Origin: Evernia prunastri
Taxonomy: Eukaryota > Ascomycota > Lecanoromycetes > Lecanorales > Parmeliaceae
Direction of reading: 5' to 3'
NCBI GenBank assembly: GCA_003184365.1
Contig: NKYR01000037.1
Location: 1 to 64,000, forward strand
Length of the DNA: 64,000 nt
Positions 1 through 9,902 of this stretch are shown here, in pieces. The translations under genes and the position numbers were made by a program. The notes beneath the pieces are model-generated. The model ran no database searches. It was not told the DNA's origin and worked only from the letters and a program-made list of their open reading frames with translations. How positions within the stretch are numbered: position 1 is the first letter of the stretch; every line of letters begins with the position of its first letter.

Positions 1-87
1 CCACCTCTTGACGAGTCACCATTGAATTGTCTTGACTTGTGACAAAGCTATCTCTGAGGTAGACCGAAGAATCGAATGAGTGCCATT

Positions 88-760
88 GAAGCAGGCTCAC
101 AGTCGACTCGTGCTCCTGTGTTGTCTGCGGAGGTCGATCAATGTCATGCCATTGAAGCAGGCTCACTGTCGCTCTGACTGTCATTGCCTTTGAAGCAGGT
201 TCACTGTCGACTCGTGCTCCTGTGTTGTCTGCGGAGGTCGATCAATGTCATGCCATTGAAGCAGGCTCACTCTCGCTCTGAGTGTCGTTGCCTTTGAAGC
301 AGGCTTGCTGTCGACTCGTGCTCGGGATGAATTGTGTTGAGGTCAACTGATGTCATACCATTGAAGCAGGTTCACTGTCGACTCGTGCTCATGTGTTGGC
401 TGTGAGCGTCGACTAATGTCATGCCATTGAAGCAGGCTCACTGTCGCTCTGACTGTCATTGCCTTTGAAGCAGGTTCACTGTCGACTCGTGCTCATGTGT
501 TGGCTGTGGAGGTCGACTGATATCATACCATTGAAGCAGGTTCACTGTCGACTCGTGCTCATGTGTTGGCTGTGAGCGTCGACTAATGTCATGCCATTGA
601 AGCAGGCTCACTCTCGCTATGAGTGTCGTTGCCTTTGAAGCAGGCTCACTCTCGCTCTGAGTGTCGTTGCCTTTCAAGCAGGCTTACTGTCGCTCTGACT
701 GTCGTTGCCTTTGAAGCAGGCTTGCTGTCGACTCGTGCTCGGGGTGAATTGTGTTGAGGT
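88..760. repeat. Tandem repeat block with core GAAGCAGGYTCACTGTCG
   Basis: Thirteen imperfect copies of a unit whose core reads roughly GAAGCAGGYTCACTGTCG. The copies alternate between a CCATTGAAGCAGG form and a CCTTTGAAGCAGG form, and are followed by either a CGACTCGTGCTC or a CGCTCTGA variant. Spacing is irregular (about 36-70 bp), which suggests a higher-order array of two or three unit types. Short open frames across it are only the repeat read through and are not credible proteins. It could be a minisatellite or the edge of a subtelomeric or intergenic repeat. Confidence 0.85.
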
Positions 761-795
761 CAACTGATGTCAAGGTTTGTATGTGGTGGTGCAAG

Positions 796-1200
796 TCTCC
801 TAGTTTCCTTGCTGCTTCCTCTTGAAGCGAAGTTGTGTAGGTCTCGTAGTTTTCCTACTGCAAGTCTTCTAGCTACTTGCTCTGGATCCTCATGATCCAG
901 GATCTTTTCGCCTCAGCGATGGAAGTCTCCTAGGTTCCTCCCTTCTTCCTCTTGAAGCGAATTTGTGTAGGTCTCGTAGTTTTCCTACTGCAAGTCTTCT
1001 AGCTACTTGCTCTGGATCCTCATGATCCAGGATCTTTTCGCCTCAGCGATGGAAATCTCCTAGGTTCCTCCCTTCTTCCTCTTGAAGCGAATTTGTGTAG
1101 GTCTCGTAGTTTTCCTACTGCAAGTCTTCTAGCTACTTGCTCTGGATCCTCATGATCCAGGATCTTTTCGCCTCAGCGATGGAAGTCTCCTAGGTTCCTC
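796..1200. repeat. 130-bp direct tandem repeat, about three copies
   Basis: The segment GATCTTTTCGCCTCAGCGAT begins at 901, 1031 and 1161, giving an exact 130-bp period. The copies are nearly identical, with a more diverged first unit from about 796. Each unit contains the short hairpin CTGGATCCTCATGATCCAG. It is a separate repeat family from the block to its left. No gene was recognised here. Confidence 0.9.
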
Positions 1201-1366
1201 CTTTCGTATGTCCGGATATCAAGGATCCAGGGACCTTCTTGCCGGTATGTAGGTCTCCTCGTCTTTATCCTACTCTTCCTAAGAAGCGGCTGTAGTACCT
1301 TGACTACAGGAGACCCTTCAGTGACGCTAACCGGGCTCATAACCTGTTGAAACAGGAACGATGTGA

Positions 1367-1594
1367 CTGTCAATAGCATTGATACTAGGTAACGTACACG
1401 GTGGAAAGAAAACTCTGATGCCAAGACCATAGGGCTAGACCCTGAAACCACTAGGTGCTAAGTGCACTTTCAACAATAATGTCNCTGTCAATAGCATTGA
1501 TACTAGGTAACGTACACGGTGGAAAGAAAACTCTGATGCCAAGACCATAGGGCTAGACCCTGAAACCACTAGGTGCTGAGTGCACTTTCAACAT
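1367..1594. repeat. 118-bp direct duplication separated by a single N
   Basis: The stretch starting CTGTCAATAGCATTGATACT occurs at 1367 and again at 1485, with a single N at 1484. The copies differ by only a few bases. Read on the minus strand each copy begins TGTTGAAAGTGCACT and contains TTGGCATCAGAG, which resembles the edge of a Copia-type retroelement with a tRNA-Met-like primer site. That identification is inference only. The N at the junction suggests an assembly join inside the repeat. Confidence 0.75.
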
Positions 1595-2064
1595 AATAGA
1601 TGAATTATATAATCTCAGATAGTTGACTCACTAAGGGACTAACTTCAGAGTAGTATAACATAATCAATCAATCAAATCACAAATCAACAGCTCAAGACTG
1701 TACTTAATTCTAGAATAGATTTGACGAAGCTATATAAGAGAGGCTTGTACCGAAAAGAGAAAAAAATTGTACGCTGTTATGAAACTCTTCTGACTTCTCC
1801 GCCCCCAATATTCACCCATTCGACAACAAGCTGACTCGCGAGATGCGTCTTTTGGACACTGTAATGAAGGACACTCTGGTAGAGCAGCTCACAGAACACA
1901 GTGCTTGCCCTTCACACGCGCAAGCTACAGTGTGAATTCGGACATTTACCCCACAGACTCAACAATAACGCACTAACCCTCTTTTCTTTCATTCGCATGT
2001 GGCATGGCAACGACCTTTCTAAATTCACTTCAAGCGCTATCTTCCCGTTATCAGCGCAGGACAC
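1595..2064. other. Gene-free stretch
   Basis: AT-rich sequence between the repeat block and the DUF6601 gene. No supported gene, RNA or repeat was seen. It presumably contains the 3' end of the gene that follows. Confidence 0.5.
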
Positions 2065-3126
2065 TTAGTGCTTGTAAATTTGAAGAGCCTCATTCTCGAA
2101 AACGGTCGGATACTTTTCCTGCGCGGCACGCCGTCTCTCGAGCGTATGGTTGACGTTGAAGATGACCAGTACCAGAAGGACGAAAAGTGCAACGACCATG
2201 ACCCCCAACGGCGCCACTATGGAGAAGAATGTAAAGCCATAAGATGCGCGATTGAACATTGTACTGTCTTTGAGTTCGGTCGTGGCGAGACCGACCTGCA
2301 TGGCCGTCAGAACAATAGTGACGTAGACAATAGCTGTCAAAACCCAGGCAAAGTTCTGTGCTATAAAGCTAGAATATCCCTGATAGCCATATAAGTAGCC
2401 TCTGATGAACGTTTCAGAATCTATCGTATTATGGCACAGACGATAGATCCAGTTGACTCGTGCAAGACGAAGTTCACCGTAGAGATATCGAGGACTAATG
2501 CCCTGGAGCCCAGCGGGGTCAATACTATTAAAAATGGCCGAGCTGAATGAGGTCCACTGCTCCCACATCAGATCGCTGCTGACTAGATTTTCGCGTCGAG
2601 CAATCACAAAATCACTCTTCTGGCGAATCAGCCATAGGTATGACAACAGAAAGCCTCTCGCGTTTTGGGGAAGATCTCGATCTTCCGGCAGTGCGTCTTC
2701 CCAAATCTTGTGGCATAAGAGATAATCTGGCAAGGGTTTGAGGTAGAGGCGGTCATCTCGCCATAGCAGATGCAGATCTGCTCGTTCCGTGATGACTATC
2801 CTCCGACCCAGCATAAGCTGATGGTGGAGTGCTCGTGCGCATTGAGGGAGACCGGCAAACCATAAGTGCTTGTGGACCTTGTTCAGACTGTCGACATCCA
2901 GATCGGCTCTCAGATACTTCCACAGATCCTTTCCATTGGCAGGGCCGACCAATTGTAGAATGCGATCTTGACCTTGGTAAATCGCGGGCAGGATTAATGG
3001 CAAAGGGGACCTACGACCTGGCTGACTGGATGCTGACTGGCTGGACTCACAGGGTGGCGATTGGGTAACAGGTGAGTTCACTGTAGTAGAAAAGAGCTCG
3101 TGTCCTTGTTCAAAAGGGACTGGCAT
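2065..3126 (-). CDS. DUF6601 family membrane protein
   Basis: Intact 353-residue frame. Residues about 60-230 carry the pattern of the fungal DUF6601 family: WKYLRADLDVDSLNKVHKHL near the start, then GRRIVITERADLHLLW, then a Trp-rich segment around QWTSFSSAIF and PRYLYGELRLARVNWIYRL. Two strong hydrophobic segments follow, at roughly 260-285 and 295-325, and the protein ends in a short charged tail. The first 50 residues are Ser/Pro-rich and probably disordered. A membrane location with the long N-terminal part on one side is inferred. The biochemical role of the family is unknown. No intron is needed and the length matches a complete member. Confidence 0.85.
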   Translation of the reverse strand: MPVPFEQGHELFSTTVNSPVTQSPPCESSQSASSQPGRRSPLPLILPAIYQGQDRILQLVGPANGKDLWKYLRADLDVDSLNKVHKHLWFAGLPQCARALHHQLMLGRRIVITERADLHLLWRDDRLYLKPLPDYLLCHKIWEDALPEDRDLPQNARGFLLSYLWLIRQKSDFVIARRENLVSSDLMWEQWTSFSSAIFNSIDPAGLQGISPRYLYGELRLARVNWIYRLCHNTIDSETFIRGYLYGYQGYSSFIAQNFAWVLTAIVYVTIVLTAMQVGLATTELKDSTMFNRASYGFTFFSIVAPLGVMVVALFVLLVLVIFNVNHTLERRRAAQEKYPTVFENEALQIYKH

Positions 3127-5056
3127 CGTAGCTGCACGTTCTTCGCGTCAGCAAGAAAGAGGCGAGATAGGCTGACACGCCCCCCGCCAGAATTGATCGC
3201 CGATTTCAAGGTGGTCGATAGGGCTGAAATCGGCAATAAGTTTCGGCAGGGCCGAGTGGACTTGATTGGTTGATGAATAAACTGCACTGAGGCGGGATTC
3301 TGAAGCTGAATAACTCTTCAACTATTTGACGTGCGCTTTTATTTTGTATTAGAGAACTCTATGAATACTCGAGTAGAATAATCTATAAGCCAAAAGTTTT
3401 GAGATTAAGGCTTTCGTTCTCGAGTTATAAAAGTTGGTAGAAAATACCTTCTGCCATTGTTCGCGGGGCCTCAGTGCAGTTTATTTCCCGCACCCCGAGC
3501 CAGCTTGGCTGGCATAGCGACCTAAGGGCGTTTAGTTCGCGGGTCAGCGAGTGCACGCATGATGCTGTACAGCAGTCAGCTTCCCTAGAGTCAAAAACCT
3601 GCGCATCACGGTGCTCCACTTGACATGTGAGGACTCATGCTTCGACTGGTCACCTCATGGGGATATGATGTTTCCACATGACCAGGTCGTTGAGGGCCTG
3701 GAATGCTGCAATAAAGCAGGGTAGCGGTGTATCCTACTCAGGCTTGTCCCCACGTAGTTCTGATTCATTACCCACTCCATCTCCTGCTCTTGTAATCCGC
3801 AGATGGAACACTTTTCGTCGCCACATCGCTTTAGAGAGCACGAGAACAAGGATTTGTGCACTGTTGCTCACACTACGAGAACAAGGGGGTTGACAATGAG
3901 ATTATCAGGACGCTCGACGTTAGAGTTCGAACGAGAACACGGCGCATACTCGCGATCTTTCAACGGCATTCGAGGAGACTCTTCCACAAAGAACGTTGCT
4001 TGAAATGGGCTTTAGCACCACTCTTGATAAATAACCGTGCCAAAGTGGATTCCTTGAAAGAAAAACATCAATGGTAGTGAGTGGTTTTGTATTTGTAATT
4101 TACGGACTTGAACGTTACTAGCGCGGAAACGATAGTGCCGCGAAACCGAATGGACTTTAGATGAAGCTGAAGTAGCTTCCGCTGGCCTCCTCTTCTGAAC
4201 TGCTATCGGAACAGAAAACTAGGCGTGGGCACTTCTCTATCGCGTATGACGCAAGCGAGTGATTTCCACAGGTCGGTGTCAAAAGTTGGGTTCTCAGCCA
4301 TATTTAGGATACGGCCTTCTCGTATGCCTCCAGAGTATTCTTGAGGAGAGATAGTCGAGCAACATACTCATCACACACCTGGACTGGAACATCTACATTA
4401 CAGCCCGGTAACTCAGATCTATCGCTACGGCGAACCCAGCAACTGAAGATTGATGTTATCATCATTTGAGTGAACATATCTATGAGCATGCTTCTATCAC
4501 TAGAAAGCCCCACATATCTCGAAGTGGGGAGCAAATCTACCCACTGCGTCCCCCAAAAGTCCTGCACACTCGCGCGAGCACGAACTGGCGGCTACAGCTC
4601 GAATTCCGAACGTCTCCGCCCAGTCATCGATTAGGAACGGATGCCCTCGTCCTAGAGAATTAGACTCAATCGTTTGTAGCAAACCAATCCCACTCCCACT
4701 TACGGCCCTCTCTACTCTTCACAATAAGCCTAGCGAGAGCCAGACGCTACCGAGAGTTAAGTACCTTTGATACACTGAAAAACCCTCGCCACCCATACCA
4801 GAGAAAATCGCATTGCAACAGAGAACCTAGCTTATAGGTATGGCATGCTGCACGACAAAACTAGCTCAGGCGTGAGTACATATCAATTCAACGGCATCAT
4901 CTACATTGAAGATGAACTTGAAATGGATACTGAAGGTACGCAGTGGTTTTGTTGGATATGAGGTCTGTGCTATGGGAGTATTATGTTCGACAGATGTCAG
5001 ATGAATCGAATTAAGCTGAATAGGCATCTGTAAGAAAAGCAGATGGCAATTTGATC
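3127..5056. other. Gene-poor stretch
   Basis: No complete gene could be supported. A minus-strand frame at 4304-4567 of 87 residues, and an overlapping one at 4500-4682, look mildly protein-like but match no family I recognise and do not join into one frame. They may be remnants. The rest shows neither coding character nor repeats. Confidence 0.4.
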
Positions 5057-5473
5057 TCAAGGGGACGAGCAAAGCAACGCCTCGCCCAACTATACAGACA
5101 TTCAGTACACATAACACCTTCAGCAAACGGCACTCACAAGACTCAAGATACAGCACTGAGCTTCCAGACCAAGAGACGCGCAGCCACTCTCAAAGTCGGC
5201 AATAGTACTAGTGTCCACGGGAGCTGGAGATGCGATTATTGCTTAGCCATCTGCTTGCACAACAGAGGAACAGAGCTGGAGAACGAAAAGGTAAAACGTA
5301 CGGGCAGCGCATTGTATATCAGCGATACCCAAGACACTGACGGCGCAGCATTGAGGCTGGGACTCGAGGCCAGAACAAAGGGCCGTTTGTCGTTTTTCGA
5401 GCTTGGAGGCGGGGACGGTCATGGTGGTACAGGCGCCGAGAATGGCGGTGGCGATGAAGGCAAGGAAGTGCAT
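5057..5473 (-). CDS. Class II hydrophobin (three exons)
   Basis: Spliced from exons 5473-5302, 5223-5138 and 5089-5057, with introns of 78 and 48 bp using GTACGT...CAG and GTGAGT...TAG. The joined product has 96 residues. A signal peptide (MHFLAFIATAILGAC) and a likely Kex2 site (KLEKRQ, about residues 24-29) are followed by the eight-cysteine class II pattern: C in ALCSG, CC in PQCCAV, C in IQCAAPP, C in ESGCAS, CC in AQCCIL and a final C in ALLCSSP. The hydrophobic stretches ending in QCCAVSVLGIADIQC and CCILSLLGEALLC are typical. The protein would self-assemble at air-water or wall surfaces on hyphae or spores. The three exons lie in three different frames, so the gene is easy to miss. The length is normal for the family. 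Confidence 0.93.
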
Positions 5474-6418
5474 ATTTGATTGCCGAGGCGTAGAGGGCTG
5501 GCGAGGGCTGTTTCAGGGTCTGTGAACGTTTGGTATGTGAATTGAAGGATGGGTGATAATGAAGGTGCTCAGAAGATGTGGGGATCACGCAGCCTTTTTA
5601 CAGCAATCTGGGTCAGGCAAACCGCGGTCAAGGTTTGTGGAAACGAAGGCACAATGACGTCCACCGATCCGATAGGATACGGGCTAGGGTATACTGAGGC
5701 GAGCTGCAGCATGCAGTAAGACTGACGAAAAGACTGGGCGCTGATTCTGTTCAGATGCTTGGAGAAATTCCTTACGTTGAGTCGATTTCAATATTCAGTT
5801 TCATCATGAGACAAGTTGGATGACATTCAAGCTTCGATAATACGTTGCGGCATCGTGAATGGTGGACGTCACGCGGTGAAGGCTGCGCCGGTCGCTATCC
5901 TGCCACTGTTTTGTGAATTTCCATAAACCTGAAGCCGGACGCATTACGGGAAGTTGCAGTTCCCAGTGCTGCGACAGGACGTGCCGCTCCACATCAAGTC
6001 ATTTCAAGCTTTACGTACCAAGTGTGCTCTGGTTACGATCTGGGTACTATTTCGTAGCCATAAAATACTCAGGACCAGTAATGGCGGTTTTGACTTGCTT
6101 TTAGGGGTACCTTCTGTAGCCTCATTATAGAATCCATTCTATGTCACTGGCGACGGTCCTTGAACTCACACAGGCAAAATTGCTACCAATTTCCATTGAG
6201 TCATCATCACAGGAGGATCATTCCATTTCTTTCGTAATGCCACGAACAATGCTTTGTGCTTTGCGCGCCTTTGTACAACTTCGAACATGGATCTCCCTGA
6301 TGTACCCCCAATTCGCACCGATTTTCCTATCTCATCTACTCACCCATCTGTAACAAGTACAGCCAGAAAAATCAAGACACTCGATACACACCATCTCAGA
6401 TCCATCGACCAACCAACT
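5474..6418. other. Intergenic region
   Basis: This is the upstream region of the minus-strand hydrophobin gene and, at its right end, of the F-box-like gene. Only short open frames without protein character were seen, and no repeat or RNA gene. Confidence 0.5.
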
Positions 6419-7330
6419 ATGTCTAACCCGCAGACCCTGTCTTCTTCCTCCAAGAAACCGACAACATTCACAGACCTATCTGCCGAACTCGTCACGTCGA
6501 TCTACAAGCACCTCGACAAACCTTCCTCGATCACCACACTCAACAGCACCTGCCGCAAAAACTACATGGTATGGCAACTCAACGCCACCACCATCTCCAG
6601 CGCAGTCATCTACGACAAGATGTCCAACTTCTCCACCGCGCCTGAGTTGTTGAACATCCAAGAGAAGATCCAAGACGTCGATTTGACAACTTCCCCTCAA
6701 CCCACCGATCGCCTTTGGGAAATTCAAGAAGAAGCCCGAGACGCGGTGCAGAGAGACGAAACGGGTGACTACCGAGGGATCTCTTTGCGCGACGGCGGCT
6801 ATTCCACGACTCTTGTCCGGAACAAAGCGCTGATTTCCAACGCGAAAAAAGCCGAGCATATAGGCAAATTGCAACCATCGGGGATGTTCCTCCATGGGCG
6901 TACGTCGCCCCATGATAATATGGAACCGTGGATTTGGAGCGAGCAGTTCATCTCCGGCTTCTATGGCGTGTGGATGCTCACTACTCTGGTCTTAGGTAAA
7001 GCCATGGAAGAGCGATTGACGTCGATAGGGAGACGTAGCATTTGCGACATGATGGCTGTGGTCAAATGCCTCGTGCTCGACTGTGCTGATAACGACAAGA
7101 TTTACCTAGGAGTCTCTCATCGCTTGAGGGTGATGGGAAAAGAGCCGGCATCGAGGTGCCAGTTTGATGCGAACTGGGTGAAGGCCAGTCTTAAGATCAG
7201 TGAGGCTCACGGTGGCGATTGGGGTAGGTTTATGGCTGGGGAGATGCGGAAAATTCCTTGGGGATGTAAAGGGAATTTTTCGACCCTTGGGGTTACGAAA
7301 GAGGATACAAGCAGCGGGAGTGAGGACTAA
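6419..7330 (+). CDS. F-box-like domain protein
   Basis: The start is set at the ATG giving MSNPQTLSSSSKK. The frame stays open further upstream, but that part looks like 5' UTR. The product has 303 residues. Near residues 17-45 it has TDLSAELVTSIYKHLDKPSS followed by ITTLNSTCRKNY, the L-P/A-x-E-L pattern of a fungal F-box, which would bind a Skp1 adaptor for ubiquitin ligase assembly. The remainder contains no recognised substrate-binding repeat. It is probably one of the many lineage-specific F-box-like proteins of filamentous fungi. No intron is needed. Confidence 0.7.
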   Translation: MSNPQTLSSSSKKPTTFTDLSAELVTSIYKHLDKPSSITTLNSTCRKNYMVWQLNATTISSAVIYDKMSNFSTAPELLNIQEKIQDVDLTTSPQPTDRLWEIQEEARDAVQRDETGDYRGISLRDGGYSTTLVRNKALISNAKKAEHIGKLQPSGMFLHGRTSPHDNMEPWIWSEQFISGFYGVWMLTTLVLGKAMEERLTSIGRRSICDMMAVVKCLVLDCADNDKIYLGVSHRLRVMGKEPASRCQFDANWVKASLKISEAHGGDWGRFMAGEMRKIPWGCKGNFSTLGVTKEDTSSGSED

Positions 7331-7483
7331 TTTGTGATAATATTATTGGCCATTTTCCTTTTGCTGTTCATAGCCAACATACTCACATGCTTCCACTAGT
7401 CTATTGGACATACCACCAGTACCCAATCTTGTAACGGACATCTGCTGTCCTTCGATTGCTAGCCGCTATTGCTACTCAACGCG

Positions 7484-8211
7484 TTATTTTCCACTTGTTT
7501 GTCCAGATCGGTCGGCCAAAGACTTTCTCGAGTGAAACTTGATGCTATGGTAGTTCGATTTGGCATGTTTAGTAACTGGCCACTCGTTGTGAATAGTGCT
7601 CGGTCCAAGACTGGGAGCCAACAAAGTCCAAAGTTTCCTCAAGTCAATCTTGTATTTCACAAATATGATCAGGATAGTTTCAAACCCGACCAGAGCCTTG
7701 ATGGCGTCCCAAAATGACAGTCGAAGCAGCGGAGAGATAAACTGATTATTGTCTCTGATGGTGACGCAATAGTTCTGCCGCTTAATGGAAGACCGTTGCC
7801 AAACACTCAGTGATTCGCAGATCTTGCCGCAGATACTCTGAATCTCCGGATCATGATATCCAGCTCTGAACCTCCCCCAATGAAATTGCCAAAGGTCAAT
7901 GTAGATCTCAACGTGTACCATGGGAGCCGCTACCTCATAGATTAGAGCTTGTGATTTTGTGTTCGAGCACGGAAACGTGAGTTAGAAGGCGTTGTGGGGG
8001 AAAAGCCCTCTAGCATCTCATGCTGAACGGCCTTGGACGCGTTGATGATGCCAAAGTCGGGATCGGAGGTGCAGAAGGCTGTGGCCGAGATGATAGTGAA
8101 GGTCTTTCCTCTGGTTTCAAGGGTGAGATATGAGTAAATCAAATCCCGAATCTCACGAGGGAAAGCGAAGAAGGTCATCGTTTCCCCATCGCTTGCCATG
8201 GCTGAAGACAT
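7484..8211 (-). pseudogene. F-box/2EXR-like gene with a frameshift
   Basis: The first part, from 8211, begins MSSAMASDGETMTFFAFP and continues with REIRDLIYSYL, the usual N-terminus of fungal F-box-like or 2EXR proteins. It ends after RFRARTQNHKL at a stop near 7942. The downstream frame continues the same kind of protein (ALIYEVAAPMVHVEIYIDLW and onward to 7484). The two overlap around 7942-7975, and no intron of plausible size joins them. This points to a small indel or a sequencing error. Total coding capacity is about 240 residues, a normal size for the family. Function is unknown beyond the fold type. Confidence 0.6.
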
Positions 8212-8673
8212 TTAGATGAAGTTTGACGGGAATGAGGGATGCTAAAGCAAAGAGTAGAAAGTTACCGAGTACTTGATGACGCTAATGCTTCATAAGCTAC
8301 TAGTGAAGGAGACATGTTGTGTTTATGATTTTTCATGCGCCCACAGAATGAAAAGGTTGTTTGCTTTATATTCCACTGCTTTGCTTGAGGTATATGGAAG
8401 AACACATGGAACAGTAGTACTATTTTCATCCATCTATGGACACAGAGTTTTGAATTCCAGCATCGTCTGGAAGGGCGAAGGCACTACACGATGATGGGAG
8501 AACTAAGAAGCAGAATATCTGTGCCGTCTTTTTGTCTCTTCTCTGCCTCAGCTTCATGCTCGACATTGCTATATCTGCATGCGCAGGATTCCAGCTGGTT
8601 TCAAATTCCATCCTCACTAGAATATCCAGCGCCCTCCCTCTCCGCTTGACAGGTGGCAGACTCTGCTGCAACC

Positions 8674-9493
8674 ATGGCATCTTCACAAAATCTCAGCACT
8701 CCTAAATGTCCCGCAGAAGAACGTGTCTGGCTCGCCGTGTACCAGATGTGGCTTGGCATGCATCAAAACCTGTGCAAAGCTTTCAACAAACAGTTTGGAC
8801 CAGCACGGGAGGCGAAAGGCATCTTGATCCACGCAGCCGTAGTACGCGATGCTTCAGATGAGGTTCGGACAAAGCTGCTGGATCTAGCGAAAAGTTTTGC
8901 GTGGTATGAGGATCCGCCTCAGGAAGGGGAACGGGGCTTTGCGTCTATGAAGAAGTTTGAGAGGCAAAAAGAGGCAAGAGACAGGCGAAACCAAAAGAAA
9001 AAGAAAAATCTAGACGATTCAGAGATGAAGTTTGATTCGATGGATTCGGATGTTGGAGCTGCTGCCGATGAGGAAGAGGTCTCGTGAGCATCTAAAGACT
9101 ACCAATAGAACATCTTCTTCACTGCTAACGCATGTTGGCAGCCCTCCACCTTCACCAAAACAGACGACTACCGAAACACCCAACGCTGCCAAGGAGGAGA
9201 CTTCTCCGGTACCTAACTCCAAACACAAATGGGGCTCGGACAAGAATAGTGGCATCTTGATTTCCAGCTCGGACGCCAGCCCTCCACCTTCACCAAGACA
9301 GACAACCACCGAAACACCCAACGCTGTCAACGAGAAGACTGCTCCGATATCTAACTCCAAACACAAGCGGGGCTCGGACAGGGATATTGCCATCTTGTTA
9401 TCCAGCTCCGACGTCAGCCCCAGTCATAGTCAAAACGGATCAGCCAGTGTGGAGGGAGTTGCCCGCAGGAGGAGTGAGGAAAAGATGAACTAA
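8674..9493 (+). CDS. Hypothetical protein with repeated Ser/Pro-rich tail (two exons)
   Basis: Exons 8674-9083 and 9142-9493. The 58-bp intron has a GTGAGC donor, a GCTAAC branch point and a GGCAG acceptor. The product has 253 residues. Residues about 10-90 form an alpha-helical unit (ERVWLAVYQMWLGMHQNLC, then KAFNKQFGPAREAKG) of unknown family. A basic run RRNQKKKKN and an acidic patch follow. The tail contains a duplicated block of about 50 residues, SPPPSPKQTTTETPNA...NSKHK and then SPPPSPRQTTTETPNA...NSKHK, each copy ending in a Ser/Asp cluster (ISSSD, LSSSD). The splice restores the SPPPSP motif of the first repeat exactly, which supports the join. It is probably nuclear and disordered in its C-terminal half; that is inference. 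Confidence 0.75.
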
Positions 9494-9902
9494 GGCAGTA
9501 AGTACGGGACCAGCGGTGAACAGTACAACGGCTGCATGAGCATGTTTATTGGAGGTTGAAGGCATGAGAAGCGGACAAGGGGGCTTGAAGCCTTTTAGCT
9601 AGTAGGCTTAGGAAAGCGAGAATTCTTAGCCAAAGTGCTTCGCCCAATATTCATCTGTCTACCTATCGATTTAATTTGAATTCTCTAGAATAGTGCACGT
9701 TCTCCAATCGTAATTTGTGGGGGGACTCTTTCTGTCTTGATTATCGTATTCCGGACTCCCAAGATTGGATGAACGGAACACGAGCGATTGTTCTGCAGTG
9801 AATGCAAAATCATGCTATTGTCAATCTATTCGACTATGATCTATCCGAGAATGCCGCGCGATGTTATGAAACCTTACGCCAGCCTGCTATGTCTGAGATC
9901 CT
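9494..9902. other. Intergenic region between convergent genes
   Basis: This lies between the 3' ends of two convergent genes. It is A/T-rich, without further genes, and probably holds both polyadenylation regions. Confidence 0.5.

Noticed and set aside
456..677. 73-codon frame in the repeat array
   Set aside because: It only reads the tandem repeat; no start context or protein features.
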